A stretch of 64,000 nucleotides of DNA from Stenotrophomonas sp. Marseille-Q4652. Lineage in GTDB: Bacteria > Pseudomonadota > Gammaproteobacteria > Xanthomonadales > Xanthomonadaceae. Under the pieces are notes generated by a model. The model was not told the origin of the DNA, did not search any database, and saw only the letters and a program-made list of their open reading frames with translations. Shown in pieces: positions 34,393 through 42,840 of this stretch. The stretch's first letter is position 1. Every line of letters begins with the position of its first letter. The DNA lies in NCBI RefSeq assembly GCF_916618915.1, contig NZ_CAKAKE010000001.1:2649001-2713000 (forward strand), given 5' to 3'. A program made the position numbers and the translations under genes.

Positions 34393-35172
34393 TTACTCCT
34401 CGCCGGGCATCCGCGGCGGGCGCAACTGCACCACCACCTGGCGGTGCTCCTGGCGCGGCTGCCACAGCACGGGCACTTCCCGCGGCGAGGGCGGCTCCAG
34501 CACGTCGTCGCCGCCGGCATCGACCAGCTCGTCCTCCTCGTCTTCCCAGCTGTAGCGCTTGCGCGGGGCCAGCGGGTCGGCGTTGCGGAACATCAGCGCG
34601 GCGATCACGCCCGCGGCGGCCCCGCCCATGTGCGACTGCCAGGATACCCCCGGCTCGTAGGGCAGGATTGTCAGCAGCATCGAGCCGTAGAACAGGAAGG
34701 CAATCATGCCCGCGGCAATGGCCGGGCGGTCACGCCGCAGCAGGCCGAGCACGAACACCAGGAACATCAGCCCATGGGTCAGCCCGCTGGCGCCGAGGTG
34801 GCGGCTGCCAGGCTCGCCCAGCAGCCACGCGCCCAGTCCCGAACCGATCCACAGCAGCGGCAGCGAGCGCAGCGTGGCTTTCGGATACACGCTGCCGGCC
34901 AGCGTGCCCAGGATCAGCAACGCGACCGCGTTGGCGGCCAGGTGCTGGACCGAGCCGTGCAGCAGCGGCGCGCCGGGCAGGCCCCACAGGCCGGCCGTTT
35001 CCAGCGGGGCCACTGCCCACGGTCGCCAGTCGAAACTGCCCTGGGCGGCAAACACGCCCACCAGCAGCAGCACGAAGCCCAGGCTCAGGTTGAAGGCACG
35101 CAGCACGCGGCGGCGGTCCTGATGTGCCGGGGCGGAAGCCTGCCCGGCGTCGGCGGGGGTCTGTCGGTCCAT
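34393..35172 (-). CDS. rhomboid-family intramembrane serine protease
   Basis: The 259-residue membrane protein has about six helices. The catalytic Ser lies in HLGASGLTHG (G-x-S-G) and the catalytic His in SWQSHMGGAAAG; a conserved HLAANAVAL segment precedes them. The C-terminal tail (from about 205) is acidic and cytoplasmic. ATG 35172 was chosen because AGGG lies just upstream and the longer frame adds 25 non-conserved residues. It is convergent with mnmE, with 12 bp between stops. Substrates are unknown. Confidence 0.88.
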   Translation of the reverse strand: MDRQTPADAGQASAPAHQDRRRVLRAFNLSLGFVLLLVGVFAAQGSFDWRPWAVAPLETAGLWGLPGAPLLHGSVQHLAANAVALLILGTLAGSVYPKATLRSLPLLWIGSGLGAWLLGEPGSRHLGASGLTHGLMFLVFVLGLLRRDRPAIAAGMIAFLFYGSMLLTILPYEPGVSWQSHMGGAAAGVIAALMFRNADPLAPRKRYSWEDEEDELVDAGGDDVLEPPSPREVPVLWQPRQEHRQVVVQLRPPRMPGEE

Positions 35173-35266
35173 GAACCCTGGGATTGCGTCGGCGGACGCG
35201 TTTGCAAGGGCGGGATTACGGGAACCGTCGTGCCGCCAGCGGGACAATCCCGCCGGCGACGCCGGC

Positions 35267-36220
35267 TCAGTGTGGCTGGCGCGGCGGCAGCTTCAGGCTC
35301 AGCACCATGGTCACCGCCAGGATCAGCGCGACCACACCCAGCGACACCACCACCGGGATCTTGAAGATGTCCATCAGCAGCATCTTGGCGCCGATGAAGG
35401 CCAGCACCACCGCCAGGCCGTAGGGCAGCAGGTGGAAGCGATCGGCCATGCCGGCCAGCAGGAAGAACATCGCGCGCAGTCCCAGCACCGCAAACACATT
35501 GGAGGTCAGCACGATGAACGGGTCGGTGGTGATGGCGAAGATCGCCGGGATCGAGTCCACCGCGAAGATCACGTCGGTCACCGCGATCAGCACCAGCACC
35601 ACGAACATCGGGGTGAACCAGCGCACGCCATCCTTCTCGGTCATCAGCCGGTTGCCGTTGTAGGCATGGGTGATGCGCAGGTGCCGGCGCATGAACTTCA
35701 GCGCCGGGTTGTCATCCAGCGAGGGCTCCTGGCCGGCGGCGAACCACATCTTCCAGCCGGTGAACAGCAGGAAGGCGCCGAACACGTACAGGATCCAGTG
35801 GAACTCATTGACCAGCGCGGCACCGGCAAAAATCATGATCGTGCGCAGGAAGATTGCGCCGATGATGCCGATGATCAGTACCCGCTGACGCTGGATTTCC
35901 GGCACCGAGAAATAGCTCATGATCAGCAGGAAGACAAAGATGTTGTCCACTGCCAGCGCTTTTTCAATCAGGTAACCGGTCAGGAACTCCAGGCCCAGGG
36001 TGTTGGCCGTGGCAATGTCGACAGTTTCCTTCAGGTAGAACCACAGGCCGGCATTGAAGGCCAGGGCCAGCGCGATCCAGCCCAGCGACCACCCCAGGGC
36101 TTCCTTGAAGGTGACCTTGTGCGGGCCACCGTGGCGCATCAGCACCAGGTCAACGAGCAAGGCGACGATGACGACGACTGCAAAGCCGCCCCAGAGCCAT
36201 GGATTACCGATTGTATGCAT
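35267..36220 (-). CDS. alx: TerC/Alx-family membrane protein, probable manganese exporter
   Basis: The 317-residue protein has about nine transmembrane helices. TerC-family motifs are present: EFLTGYLIEKALAVDNIFVF, with the acidic residues of EKALAVDN, and DVIFAVDSIPAIFAIT. Alx-type proteins export manganese. A yybP-ykoY riboswitch precedes the gene, which supports this role independently. ATG 36220 begins the hydrophobic N-terminus MHTIGNPWLWGG. No strong ribosome site is visible, which suits riboswitch control of translation. Confidence 0.9.
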   Translation of the reverse strand: MHTIGNPWLWGGFAVVVIVALLVDLVLMRHGGPHKVTFKEALGWSLGWIALALAFNAGLWFYLKETVDIATANTLGLEFLTGYLIEKALAVDNIFVFLLIMSYFSVPEIQRQRVLIIGIIGAIFLRTIMIFAGAALVNEFHWILYVFGAFLLFTGWKMWFAAGQEPSLDDNPALKFMRRHLRITHAYNGNRLMTEKDGVRWFTPMFVVLVLIAVTDVIFAVDSIPAIFAITTDPFIVLTSNVFAVLGLRAMFFLLAGMADRFHLLPYGLAVVLAFIGAKMLLMDIFKIPVVVSLGVVALILAVTMVLSLKLPPRQPH

Positions 36221-36279
36221 GGGAAAATTCCGTTCGAAAATAGGGTCTTGGAGCCGCTCTGGCCAAGAACTGGACACGG

Positions 36280-36422
36280 AATCGAAGGAGACCGGGAACA
36301 GAGCTTCGCCACAACGGCGAAGGTCTCGCTCACAGTTTCGCCGCAGCGAAACTGCCGTTGCACCGGAGCCGGCTGGCTCGAATTGACGGCGACAACGTCT
36401 GGGAGCTACTCCCCTTCTGGGC
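36280..36422 (-). promoter_or_regulatory. yybP-ykoY manganese riboswitch
   Basis: On the minus strand the leader contains the diagnostic AAGGGGAGTAGC (36405-36416). A GC-rich paired region (GCCGGCTCCGGTGC), a stem TTTCGCTGCGGCGAAA, and GAGACCTTCGCC (about 36315-36326) follow, in the order expected for this class. It lies about 100-200 bases upstream of the TerC/Alx gene, its usual target. Exact ends are estimated. Confidence 0.8.
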
Positions 36423-36511
36423 GATGATTTTGCCACAGTTGCGTGCAAGATCAATGAACACCTGACGCACGGGCTGCGGTGGCAGGGGCGTGGCGCCGTT
36501 ACAATGGCCCG

Positions 36512-37681
36512 ATGAATACCGCCTACCCCATCGTACGCCTCAAGAACGCGTGGCGCTCCAGCCACCCGTGGATCTTCCAGAAACTGGTCGAGAAGCCGAC
36601 CGTGCGCCCCAAGCCGGGCAGCATCGTCGACGTGGTCGGCGTGGACGGCGAATGGATCGGCCGCGGTTTCTACAATGGCCATTCGCGCATTGCGCTGCGC
36701 ATTCTGGAAACCCGCCAGGACGTGGACGTGGACCAGGCCTGGTTCGCACGCAAGATTGCCCAGGCGGTCGAACTGCGCCGCGACGTGCTCAAGCTCGATG
36801 CGGTGTCCAACGCCTGGCGCGTGGTGCACAGCGAAGGCGACGGCATCTCCGGGCTGGTGGTGGACCGCTATGACGACCTGATCGTGGTCGAGTTCTTCTC
36901 CGCCGGTGCGTTCCGCCACCGCGAGTGGATCTACGAGGCGCTGCGCGCCCAGTTCCCGGGCTGCCGTTTCCACAGCTTCGCCGACGAGCACGTGCAGAAG
37001 CAGGAAAGCTTCGACTTCCACGGCAACACCACCACCGAGCCGGCGATCATCACCGAGTACGGGGTGAAGTTCCGTGCCGACCCGGCCAGCGCACACAAGA
37101 CCGGTTTCTTCGCCGACCAGCGCGAGAACCGCCAGTGGCTGAGCCAGCAGGTCGAAGGCAAGACCGTGCTCGACCTGTGCTGCAACACCGGTGGCTTTGC
37201 GGTGTATGCCGCAGCGCGCGGTGCGGCCGAGGTGATCGGCGTGGACATCGACCAGGACGTGATCCAGATCGCCAAGGGCAATGCGCGCCTGAACAACGTC
37301 AAGCCCAGGTTCGTGCAGGCCGACATCTTCCCGTGGCTGCGCGATGCCGCCAACCGCGGCGACCAGTACGACGTGGTGATCCTGGACCCGGCCAAGATGA
37401 CCCGCGATCGCGAGCAGGTGATCAATGCGCTGAAGAAGTACCTGGACATGAACAAGCTGGCGCTGGGCGTGGTCAAGCCGGGCGGCCTGTTCGCCACGTT
37501 CTCGTGCACCGGTCTGGTGGCCGAGGACCAGTTCCTGGACATGCTGCGTCGCGCGGCCTACTTCTCCGGCCGCACCATCCAGGTGCTGAAGGTGGCCGGC
37601 GCCGGCGCCGACCATCCGTTCATGGCGCACGTGCAGGAATCGCGTTACCTCAAGGCCGTGTTCTGCCGCGTGGTCGACTGA
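36512..37681 (+). CDS. rlmI: class I SAM-dependent rRNA methyltransferase (RlmI-like)
   Basis: The 389-residue enzyme has an N-terminal PUA domain (about 1-80), a middle domain, and a Rossmann methyltransferase domain. Landmarks are TVLDLCCNTGGFAVYAAARG (motif I), GVDID (motif II), VILDPAKM (motif IV) and the Cys of FATFSCTG. The family methylates a cytosine of 23S rRNA at C5. ATG 36512 begins the conserved YPIVRLKNAW region; the earlier in-frame start adds 11 residues. The exact target base is inferred from family. Confidence 0.85.
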   Translation: MNTAYPIVRLKNAWRSSHPWIFQKLVEKPTVRPKPGSIVDVVGVDGEWIGRGFYNGHSRIALRILETRQDVDVDQAWFARKIAQAVELRRDVLKLDAVSNAWRVVHSEGDGISGLVVDRYDDLIVVEFFSAGAFRHREWIYEALRAQFPGCRFHSFADEHVQKQESFDFHGNTTTEPAIITEYGVKFRADPASAHKTGFFADQRENRQWLSQQVEGKTVLDLCCNTGGFAVYAAARGAAEVIGVDIDQDVIQIAKGNARLNNVKPRFVQADIFPWLRDAANRGDQYDVVILDPAKMTRDREQVINALKKYLDMNKLALGVVKPGGLFATFSCTGLVAEDQFLDMLRRAAYFSGRTIQVLKVAGAGADHPFMAHVQESRYLKAVFCRVVD

Positions 37682-37835
37682 CCACCGCGCCAGCACTGGC
37701 TGCAACGGCCGCCGCAACGCGGCCGTTGTCGTTCTGGCGCCTACCCCGCGCATGTCTTCTGGCAGTGCGCGGCGCTGGAGCGGCGCGGCATACTCGGGCC
37801 TTCGTCACCCGACGTCTTTCCCTGCCGGAGATCCC

Positions 37836-39068
37836 ATGGTCGTTCGCCGCCTGCCCCTGCTGCTCAGCCTCGCCCTTGCCCTGCCCACGGCCCACGCTGC
37901 TGATTTCAGCGCCAGGGAACTGGAGGCCGCGCGCGCGCTGCAGGCCCGGCTGGTCACGCTGGACAGCCACCTGGATACGCCGGCCAATTTCCCGCGCCCG
38001 GACTTCGACATCACCCGCAACCACGCCGGCAACGGTCTGTCGCAGGTGGACCTGCCGCGCATGCGCGAAGGCCTGCTCGACGGTGGCTTCTTCGCCATCT
38101 ACACCGGCCAGGGTGACCGCCAGCCGGCCACGCTGATTGCCGACCGCGATGCCGGCCTGGTCCGCCTGCTGGATATCCACCAGAGGCTCGCCGCCCACCG
38201 CGACCAGTTCGAACTGGCGACCACCGCCGCCGATGCGGCGCGGATCAAGGCCGCCGGCAAGCGCGTGGCCTACATCTCGATGGAGAACTCCAGCCCGCTG
38301 GAACACGACCCGAGCCTGCTTTCCTATTACCACCAGGCCGGCCTGCGGATGCTCTCGGTCACCCATACCAGGAACAACGGCTTTGGTGATTCCAGCACCG
38401 CCGCGCCCGAATGGAAGGGACTGAGCCCGACCGGCCGAAAGCTGGTCGACGAGGCGGTGCGGCTGGGCATCGTGCTCGACCAGTCGCACGCTTCGGATGA
38501 ACTGTTCGATGACCTGGTCCAGGTGCTGCCTGTGCCGTTCGTGCTCTCGCACTCCTCGTCCAAGGCGGTGTTCGACCATCCGCGCAACATCGACGATGCG
38601 CGCCTGCGCAAGCTTGCCGCCAAGGGCGGGGTGATCCAGGTCAACGCCTATGGCGGCTACCTGATCGACACCGCGGCCAGCGACGAGCGCAAGGCGGCCG
38701 AGGAAGCGGTGGAGCGCAAGTTCAGTGGCTGGGACCAGATGACCATCGCCGAGGGTGCCGAACTGACGAAGGCCATGGCCGAACTCGATGCCAGGTACCC
38801 GGTGCGCAAGGCTACCGAGGACGACTACTTCGCCCACCTCGAGCACATCCTCAAGGTCGTCGGCCCTGAGCATGTCGGTATCGGCATGGACTGGGACGGC
38901 GGCGGTGGCGTGGTCGGCATCAACGACGTGGCCGCGCTGCCGCGCATCACCGCTTGGCTGCTGCGCAAGGGCTACAGCGAGCAGCAGATCGCCGGCATCT
39001 GGGGTGGCAACCTGCTGCGGGTGATGGAGCAGGTGCAGGCCCACGCCGCGACCGCGGCGAAGAAGTAA
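37836..39068 (+). CDS. membrane dipeptidase (peptidase family M19), exported
   Basis: The 410-residue zinc enzyme has a signal peptide (MVVRRLPLLLSLALALPTAHA, cleavage after AHA, residue 21). M19 metal ligands are visible: H-x-D in LDSHLDTP, the bridging Glu in SMENSSPL, the two His in QSHASDE and LSHSSSKA, and Asp in GIGMDWDG. It hydrolyses dipeptides, probably in the periplasm. ATG 37836 is preferred because GGAG lies 8 nt upstream and the signal peptide starts there; a frame open from 37752 would bury it. Confidence 0.9.
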   Translation: MVVRRLPLLLSLALALPTAHAADFSARELEAARALQARLVTLDSHLDTPANFPRPDFDITRNHAGNGLSQVDLPRMREGLLDGGFFAIYTGQGDRQPATLIADRDAGLVRLLDIHQRLAAHRDQFELATTAADAARIKAAGKRVAYISMENSSPLEHDPSLLSYYHQAGLRMLSVTHTRNNGFGDSSTAAPEWKGLSPTGRKLVDEAVRLGIVLDQSHASDELFDDLVQVLPVPFVLSHSSSKAVFDHPRNIDDARLRKLAAKGGVIQVNAYGGYLIDTAASDERKAAEEAVERKFSGWDQMTIAEGAELTKAMAELDARYPVRKATEDDYFAHLEHILKVVGPEHVGIGMDWDGGGGVVGINDVAALPRITAWLLRKGYSEQQIAGIWGGNLLRVMEQVQAHAATAAKK

Positions 39069-39095
39069 TCGGGCAGGCCCGCGGCCGTGCCCGGC

Positions 39096-39099
39096 CTAG
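39096..39099. repeat. left CTAG target duplication of the IS
   Basis: CTAG abuts the left end of the IS. The right copy is at 40130-40133. Part of it supplies the transposase stop codon. Confidence 0.8.
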
Positions 39100-40046
39100 G
39101 TGTGTAAACCCAGGACGTTGTTCAGTGGAAGCTGGATGCGGCTGATCGGGGGTTGGTAGCCAAGGCTGGCGTGCGGCCGGTGCCAGTTGTACTGGTGCAG
39201 CCAGCGAGGAAGAGCGTGCCGACGCTGCTCCGAGCTGTCGTAGGAGCGGGCATAGGCCCATTCGCGCAAAGCGGTCTGGACCAGGCGTTCGGCCTTGCCG
39301 TTGGTACGCGGGGTGTAGGGTCGCGTGCGCAGATGGCGCAGGCCCAAGCGGCGCAGGAGCCGGCGGAAGCGCCGGGACTTGTAGCAGGCACCGTTGTCGG
39401 TCATCACCCGGGTGAAGGTGACGCCCAGGCCGCGGTAGTAGCGCAGGGCTTGAAGCAGTGCGCGGCAGGCGCTGGATCCGCGCTCATCATCTTCGATGGT
39501 GCCGAAGGCGACTCGTGAGTGATCGTCGATGGCGAGGTGGACGAACTCCCAGCCTGCGCCATCGGAGGCGCCCTGGCGATCGCCCGTGACCCGATGGCCA
39601 GGGCGCCAGAAGCGACCCAGCATCTTGATATCAAGATGCAGCAGGTCCCCGGCCTGGTGATACTCGTAGCGATTGTCCGGGGGCGCAGGATCCAGCTCGG
39701 CCAACCGGTGCAGCCCGGCACGGCGCATCAGTCGGGCAATGGTGCTCAGGCCGACCGGCAGGGCCAATGCGATCTGGCGGTAGGTCTGGCGTTGACGGCG
39801 CAGCGCGGTCACCTCGGCGGCCACCGATGGTGGGGTGGCATGCGGACAGCGGTGCGGGCGCGATGACCGGTCATCCAGGCCTGCCCAGCCTTCCTCGCGA
39901 AAGCGGCGCAGCCACTTGTAAGCGGTTCTGACGCTCACGCCCGCGGCATGCGCTGCCTCCTCGACCCGCAGGCCATGGTTGATCACTCGCTCCACAAGCA
40001 AGGCTCGACCGCGAGGCGTAAGACGGGCATGTTTATGCAGGTTCAT
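39096..40046 (-). CDS. IS481-family transposase
   Basis: The 316-residue transposase has an N-terminal helix-turn-helix (HAAGVSVRTAYKWLRRFREEG) and a DDE integrase core. The acidic residues are Asp in DLLHLDIKML, Asp in RVMTDNGACYKS and Glu in NGKAERLVQTALREW. The C-terminal YNWHRPHASLGYQPP is typical of IS481. The frame looks intact. Its TAG stop is completed by the CTAG target duplication (39096-39099), outside the element proper. The ATG is at 40046. Confidence 0.94.
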   Translation of the reverse strand: MNLHKHARLTPRGRALLVERVINHGLRVEEAAHAAGVSVRTAYKWLRRFREEGWAGLDDRSSRPHRCPHATPPSVAAEVTALRRQRQTYRQIALALPVGLSTIARLMRRAGLHRLAELDPAPPDNRYEYHQAGDLLHLDIKMLGRFWRPGHRVTGDRQGASDGAGWEFVHLAIDDHSRVAFGTIEDDERGSSACRALLQALRYYRGLGVTFTRVMTDNGACYKSRRFRRLLRRLGLRHLRTRPYTPRTNGKAERLVQTALREWAYARSYDSSEQRRHALPRWLHQYNWHRPHASLGYQPPISRIQLPLNNVLGLHT

Positions 40047-40129
40047 CCGGGGCTCCTGGAGGGGTGGCTGATTCGCACCTCCAGTCTTCCGGGATCACCC
40101 CGGATGAACAACCTACTGAGAGATCACAC
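39100..40129. mobile_element. IS481-family insertion sequence
   Basis: The element is 1030 bp and flanked by CTAG on each side, matching the CTAG preference of IS481 elements. The ends read GTGTGTAAACCC (left) and GTGTGATCTC (right, complement), so the terminal inverted repeat is short (GTGTG plus scattered matches). It carries one transposase gene. Insertion lies between the M19 dipeptidase gene and the outer-membrane protein gene. Confidence 0.85.
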
Positions 40130-40133
40130 CTAG
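40130..40133. repeat. right CTAG target duplication of the IS
   Basis: Second CTAG copy, followed by chromosomal sequence leading to the outer-membrane protein gene. Confidence 0.8.
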
Positions 40134-40255
40134 GTCGGCAGCTGAGTCCCCGCAGCCGGCTTCATTCACTCGTCATTTAACGAAAATTTGACACACGGAA
40201 GTGAAACCCGGAACGTGCGCCCCGCCCATCCGGGCACTCTTTTACGGATGAATGA

Positions 40256-40804
40256 ATGAACAAGACCCTGATCCTGGCTGGCACCCTTGCGCTGGCGGCG
40301 TTCTCTTCCCAGGCCATGGCGGGCCAGGCCTTCGTGCGTGCCGAGGCGGGCTTCAGCGACATCGATGTCAGCTATGGCGGCTACCGCGAGAGCGAAGACG
40401 ATTCCTCCGGCGTGATCGGCGGCGGCTACTGGTTCAACCCGAACTTCGCCGTCGAGGGCCACGTCGGCTCGCTGTACAACAAGTACCTCGGCTATGACGA
40501 GGAGCTGGACCTGGTGACCGTGGGCGTTGGCGTGGTCGGCAAGAAGCACTTCGGCAACGGCTCCACCGGCTTGTTCGTCGGTGGCCGCGCTGGCATTGCG
40601 CGGCTGACCGCGCAGGTCCGCGAGGACACCTTCGACGTGGTCGAGGACGAAACCTCGGTCAAGCCGTACTACGGCGTGTTCGGCGGCTACGACTTCAACC
40701 GCAACTGGGGCCTGAGCCTGAACTACGACCGTCGCAAGGCCAACTTCGACGGCATCGACGTCAAGGTCGACACCTTCAGCGTCGGCGGCGAATACCGCTT
40801 CTGA
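40256..40804 (+). CDS. small outer-membrane beta-barrel protein
   Basis: The 182-residue protein has a classic signal peptide (residues 1-22, ending SQAMA). Eight-stranded OmpA/OmpX-like amphipathic strands follow, ending in GGEYRF with the C-terminal Phe recognised by the BAM complex. No periplasmic domain is present. The IS ends 123 bp upstream, and the genomic island begins 2 bp after the stop. In the ancestral layout the hairpin terminator at 49263 would have followed this gene. Function is unknown. Confidence 0.85.
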   Translation: MNKTLILAGTLALAAFSSQAMAGQAFVRAEAGFSDIDVSYGGYRESEDDSSGVIGGGYWFNPNFAVEGHVGSLYNKYLGYDEELDLVTVGVGVVGKKHFGNGSTGLFVGGRAGIARLTAQVREDTFDVVEDETSVKPYYGVFGGYDFNRNWGLSLNYDRRKANFDGIDVKVDTFSVGGEYRF

Positions 40805-40805
40805 T

Positions 40806-40819
40806 CTTCTGATCCGCTG
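40806..40819. repeat. island boundary repeat, left (att core)
   Basis: CTTCTGATCCGCTG occurs exactly here and at 49245-49258. It forms the first 14 bases of the tRNA 3' half at the integrase end of the island. Confidence 0.85.
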
Positions 40820-40850
40820 GTCGATGGTTCGAATCCATCACGGCCCACCA
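40806..40850 (+). pseudogene. tRNA 3'-half fragment (att site)
   Basis: These 45 bases fold as the 3' half of a tRNA: anticodon-stem strand TCCGC, variable loop TGGTC, T-arm GATGG-TTCGAAT-CCATC, acceptor strand ACGGCCC, discriminator A and CCA. No 5' half (expected to begin GGGCCGT) lies upstream, where the outer-membrane protein gene ends. It is the copy carried by an element that targets a tRNA gene. The parent tRNA is not identified with certainty. Confidence 0.85.
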
Positions 40851-40935
40851 GTACAATCAGTGACTTGCGTGTAGTCTCGGGATTCGAGAAACGCCATCGG
40901 TGCAGTTTCGGTACACCACCGAGGCGCGGCGACCG

Positions 40936-42243
40936 ATGGCGACCATCCGCAAGACCCCTTCCGGCACCTGGAAAGCGCTCATCCGCAAGAAGGGTTGGCC
41001 GGCCAGCGCCAAGACCTTCCGCACCAAGCGTGACGCCGAGGACTGGGCGCGCCGCGCCGAGGACGAGATGGTCCGCGGCGTGTACATCGACCGCTCGCGC
41101 TCGGAGCGCATGAGCCTCGCCGATGCGCTCGACCGCTACCTGCGGGAAGTCCTGCCGACCAAGAAGCCAAGCACGCAGCGGTCGGAGGCGCCCCGCGCCG
41201 AGCGGCTGCGCGAATTCTTCGGCGCCTACTCGCTGGCGGCGATCACGCCCGACCTGGTGGCGCGCTACCGTGACGAGCGTCTGGCCACGCCCGGGCAGCG
41301 CGTGCACCGGCTGGCCGGCAAAGTGACGCCGTTGAGCCCCAGTACCGTGCGGCTGGAGCTGGCGCTGTTGAGCCACCTGTTCAACACCGCCATCCGCGAA
41401 TGGCGGCTCGGGCTGGTCCACAACCCCGTGGTCGGTATTCGCAAGCCGCCGCCCGGAGAGGGGCGGTCCCGGCGCCTGCTGCCGGGCGAGGAAGCCCGGC
41501 TGCAGGCAGCCGTCAGCGCGCACTCCAATCCCATGCTGGGCTGGATTTTCAACGTGGCGCTGGAAACCGGCATGCGTTCGGGCGAAATCCTCGGCCTGCG
41601 GCTGCATCAGGTGGACCTGGCGCGGCGTGTGGTGCGGCTGTCCGTCACCAAGAACGACAGCGCCCGGACCGTTCCGCTGACGCAGCGCGCAACGCAGGTG
41701 CTCTGCGAGGCGCTGGCCAATCCGACGCGGCCGAAGGAGTGCGACCTGGTGTTCTTCGGCGAGCCGGGGAAGGACGGCAAGCGGGGACCCTATGCATTCA
41801 CCAAGGTCTGGAACGACACCAAGCTGGCCTTGGGTATGGCCGACCTGCGCTTCCACGACCTGAGGCACGAGGCGGTCAGCCGGCTGGTGGAGGCTGGTTT
41901 CAGCGACCAGGAGGTCTCGGCGATCAGCGGCCACAAGTCCATGCAGATGCTCAAGCGCTATACGCACCTACGCGCGGAGGACCTGGTAGGCCGCCTGGAC
42001 CGCGTGCAGCGGAAGCTGCCGGGCGGAGGTGGCAGCGACCACCTCCTCCAGCTCGGGCCACAGGTCCACGCTGGCGAAGTCGAAGCTGATCGCGCCGGGG
42101 CGCATCCGGACATGGGCCCAGAGGTCGGGAATGTCGAGCAGCAAGCGGTCCGCAGGCGCGTCAGTACGGTTGCCCGTAGTGACCTGCGCGGCAAGCGCCA
42201 CGCCGGCCTGCAGCCAGGGCGCGCCCGGCGCGGCGGGGCCTGA
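40936..42243 (+). CDS. tyrosine recombinase/integrase with aberrant C-terminus
   Basis: The 435-residue site-specific recombinase has an N-terminal Arm-binding-like domain and a SAM-like core-binding domain (about 60-160). In the catalytic domain, Arg is in ETGMRSGEILGLR, H-x-x-R in FHDLRHEA, His in ISGHKSMQM and the nucleophile Tyr in LKRYTHLRAE (about residue 341). The natural protein should end about 15-20 residues after that Tyr. Here another 80 residues follow that are antisense to a convergent gene and have poor codon bias. The ATG at 40936 is preferred. The catalytic residues are intact, so it may still act. Confidence 0.88.
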   Translation: MATIRKTPSGTWKALIRKKGWPASAKTFRTKRDAEDWARRAEDEMVRGVYIDRSRSERMSLADALDRYLREVLPTKKPSTQRSEAPRAERLREFFGAYSLAAITPDLVARYRDERLATPGQRVHRLAGKVTPLSPSTVRLELALLSHLFNTAIREWRLGLVHNPVVGIRKPPPGEGRSRRLLPGEEARLQAAVSAHSNPMLGWIFNVALETGMRSGEILGLRLHQVDLARRVVRLSVTKNDSARTVPLTQRATQVLCEALANPTRPKECDLVFFGEPGKDGKRGPYAFTKVWNDTKLALGMADLRFHDLRHEAVSRLVEAGFSDQEVSAISGHKSMQMLKRYTHLRAEDLVGRLDRVQRKLPGGGGSDHLLQLGPQVHAGEVEADRAGAHPDMGPEVGNVEQQAVRRRVSTVARSDLRGKRHAGLQPGRARRGGA

Positions 42244-42840
42244 CCAGTCCTCGCCCTGCGAACTGCGCAGCGCGATGCGGTCCTGGTCGATGTCCACGGC
42301 AAGCAGCGACTCGGGGCGGGTGACTGCCACCGCGGGCACGCACAGGCATTCCAGCAGCGACAACCGTGCTGGCGTGGTGGCTTTGATGGCCTCGCTTCGT
42401 CGGCGGCCATACATCCTTGCGACGCTTTGGCTGGTCGCCAGCGCCTTCGCCCGCTCGAACCCCTGCGGCTGGCGCAGCTCGGGATACTTGATCGACAGGG
42501 CCCGCAAAAGAGCATCCCGGCCCGCTGCCTGGCGGCGGCGGAGCTGCTGCAGCGTCGCGTAATCGTTCTGCTTGCGGTTGCGGCTGACGTGCGCTTTGCA
42601 GAACCGCTGGCTGGCTCCCTCCACACGGATGCGAAGCCCGTCCTGCAGTGGCCAGTGGTGCAGAAGGGCACGCAGGCCGACCAGATCGACGCTCAGCACC
42701 TGCGCCGCAAAAGCTTCCGTGAATTCTCCGCAGAGCTTGCAGTACAGGCGATTGAAGTCCGGCCCGACATGGCAGCCGGGCGCGACGCCTTCTTCGTCCG
42801 GGCCGCTGCGCCGCGAGGTGGGGCAGGTGAACTTCGCCAA
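41968..42840 (-). CDS. hypothetical protein with C-x2-C/C-x2-H motif
   Basis: The protein is about 290 residues. GC-rich third positions on this strand, contrasted with the opposite strand, show it is the true coding frame for 41968-42800. Near the N-terminus it has YCKLCGEF and, about 50 residues later, RFCKAHVSRNRKQND, a possible zinc-binding C-C-C-H set. The start is uncertain: the frame is open to 42930, a TTG is at 42840, and coding signal on the other strand begins near 42827. It overlaps the integrase 3' end by 276 bp. I cannot name the family. It may lack its natural 5' end. Confidence 0.55.
   Translation of the reverse strand: MAKFTCPTSRRSGPDEEGVAPGCHVGPDFNRLYCKLCGEFTEAFAAQVLSVDLVGLRALLHHWPLQDGLRIRVEGASQRFCKAHVSRNRKQNDYATLQQLRRRQAAGRDALLRALSIKYPELRQPQGFERAKALATSQSVARMYGRRRSEAIKATTPARLSLLECLCVPAVAVTRPESLLAVDIDQDRIALRSSQGEDWSGPAAPGAPWLQAGVALAAQVTTGNRTDAPADRLLLDIPDLWAHVRMRPGAISFDFASVDLWPELEEVVAATSARQLPLHAVQAAYQVLRA

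Noticed and set aside
40806..40850. A functional tRNA gene
   Set aside because: Only the 3' half is present; the expected 5' half is replaced by the end of the outer-membrane protein gene.
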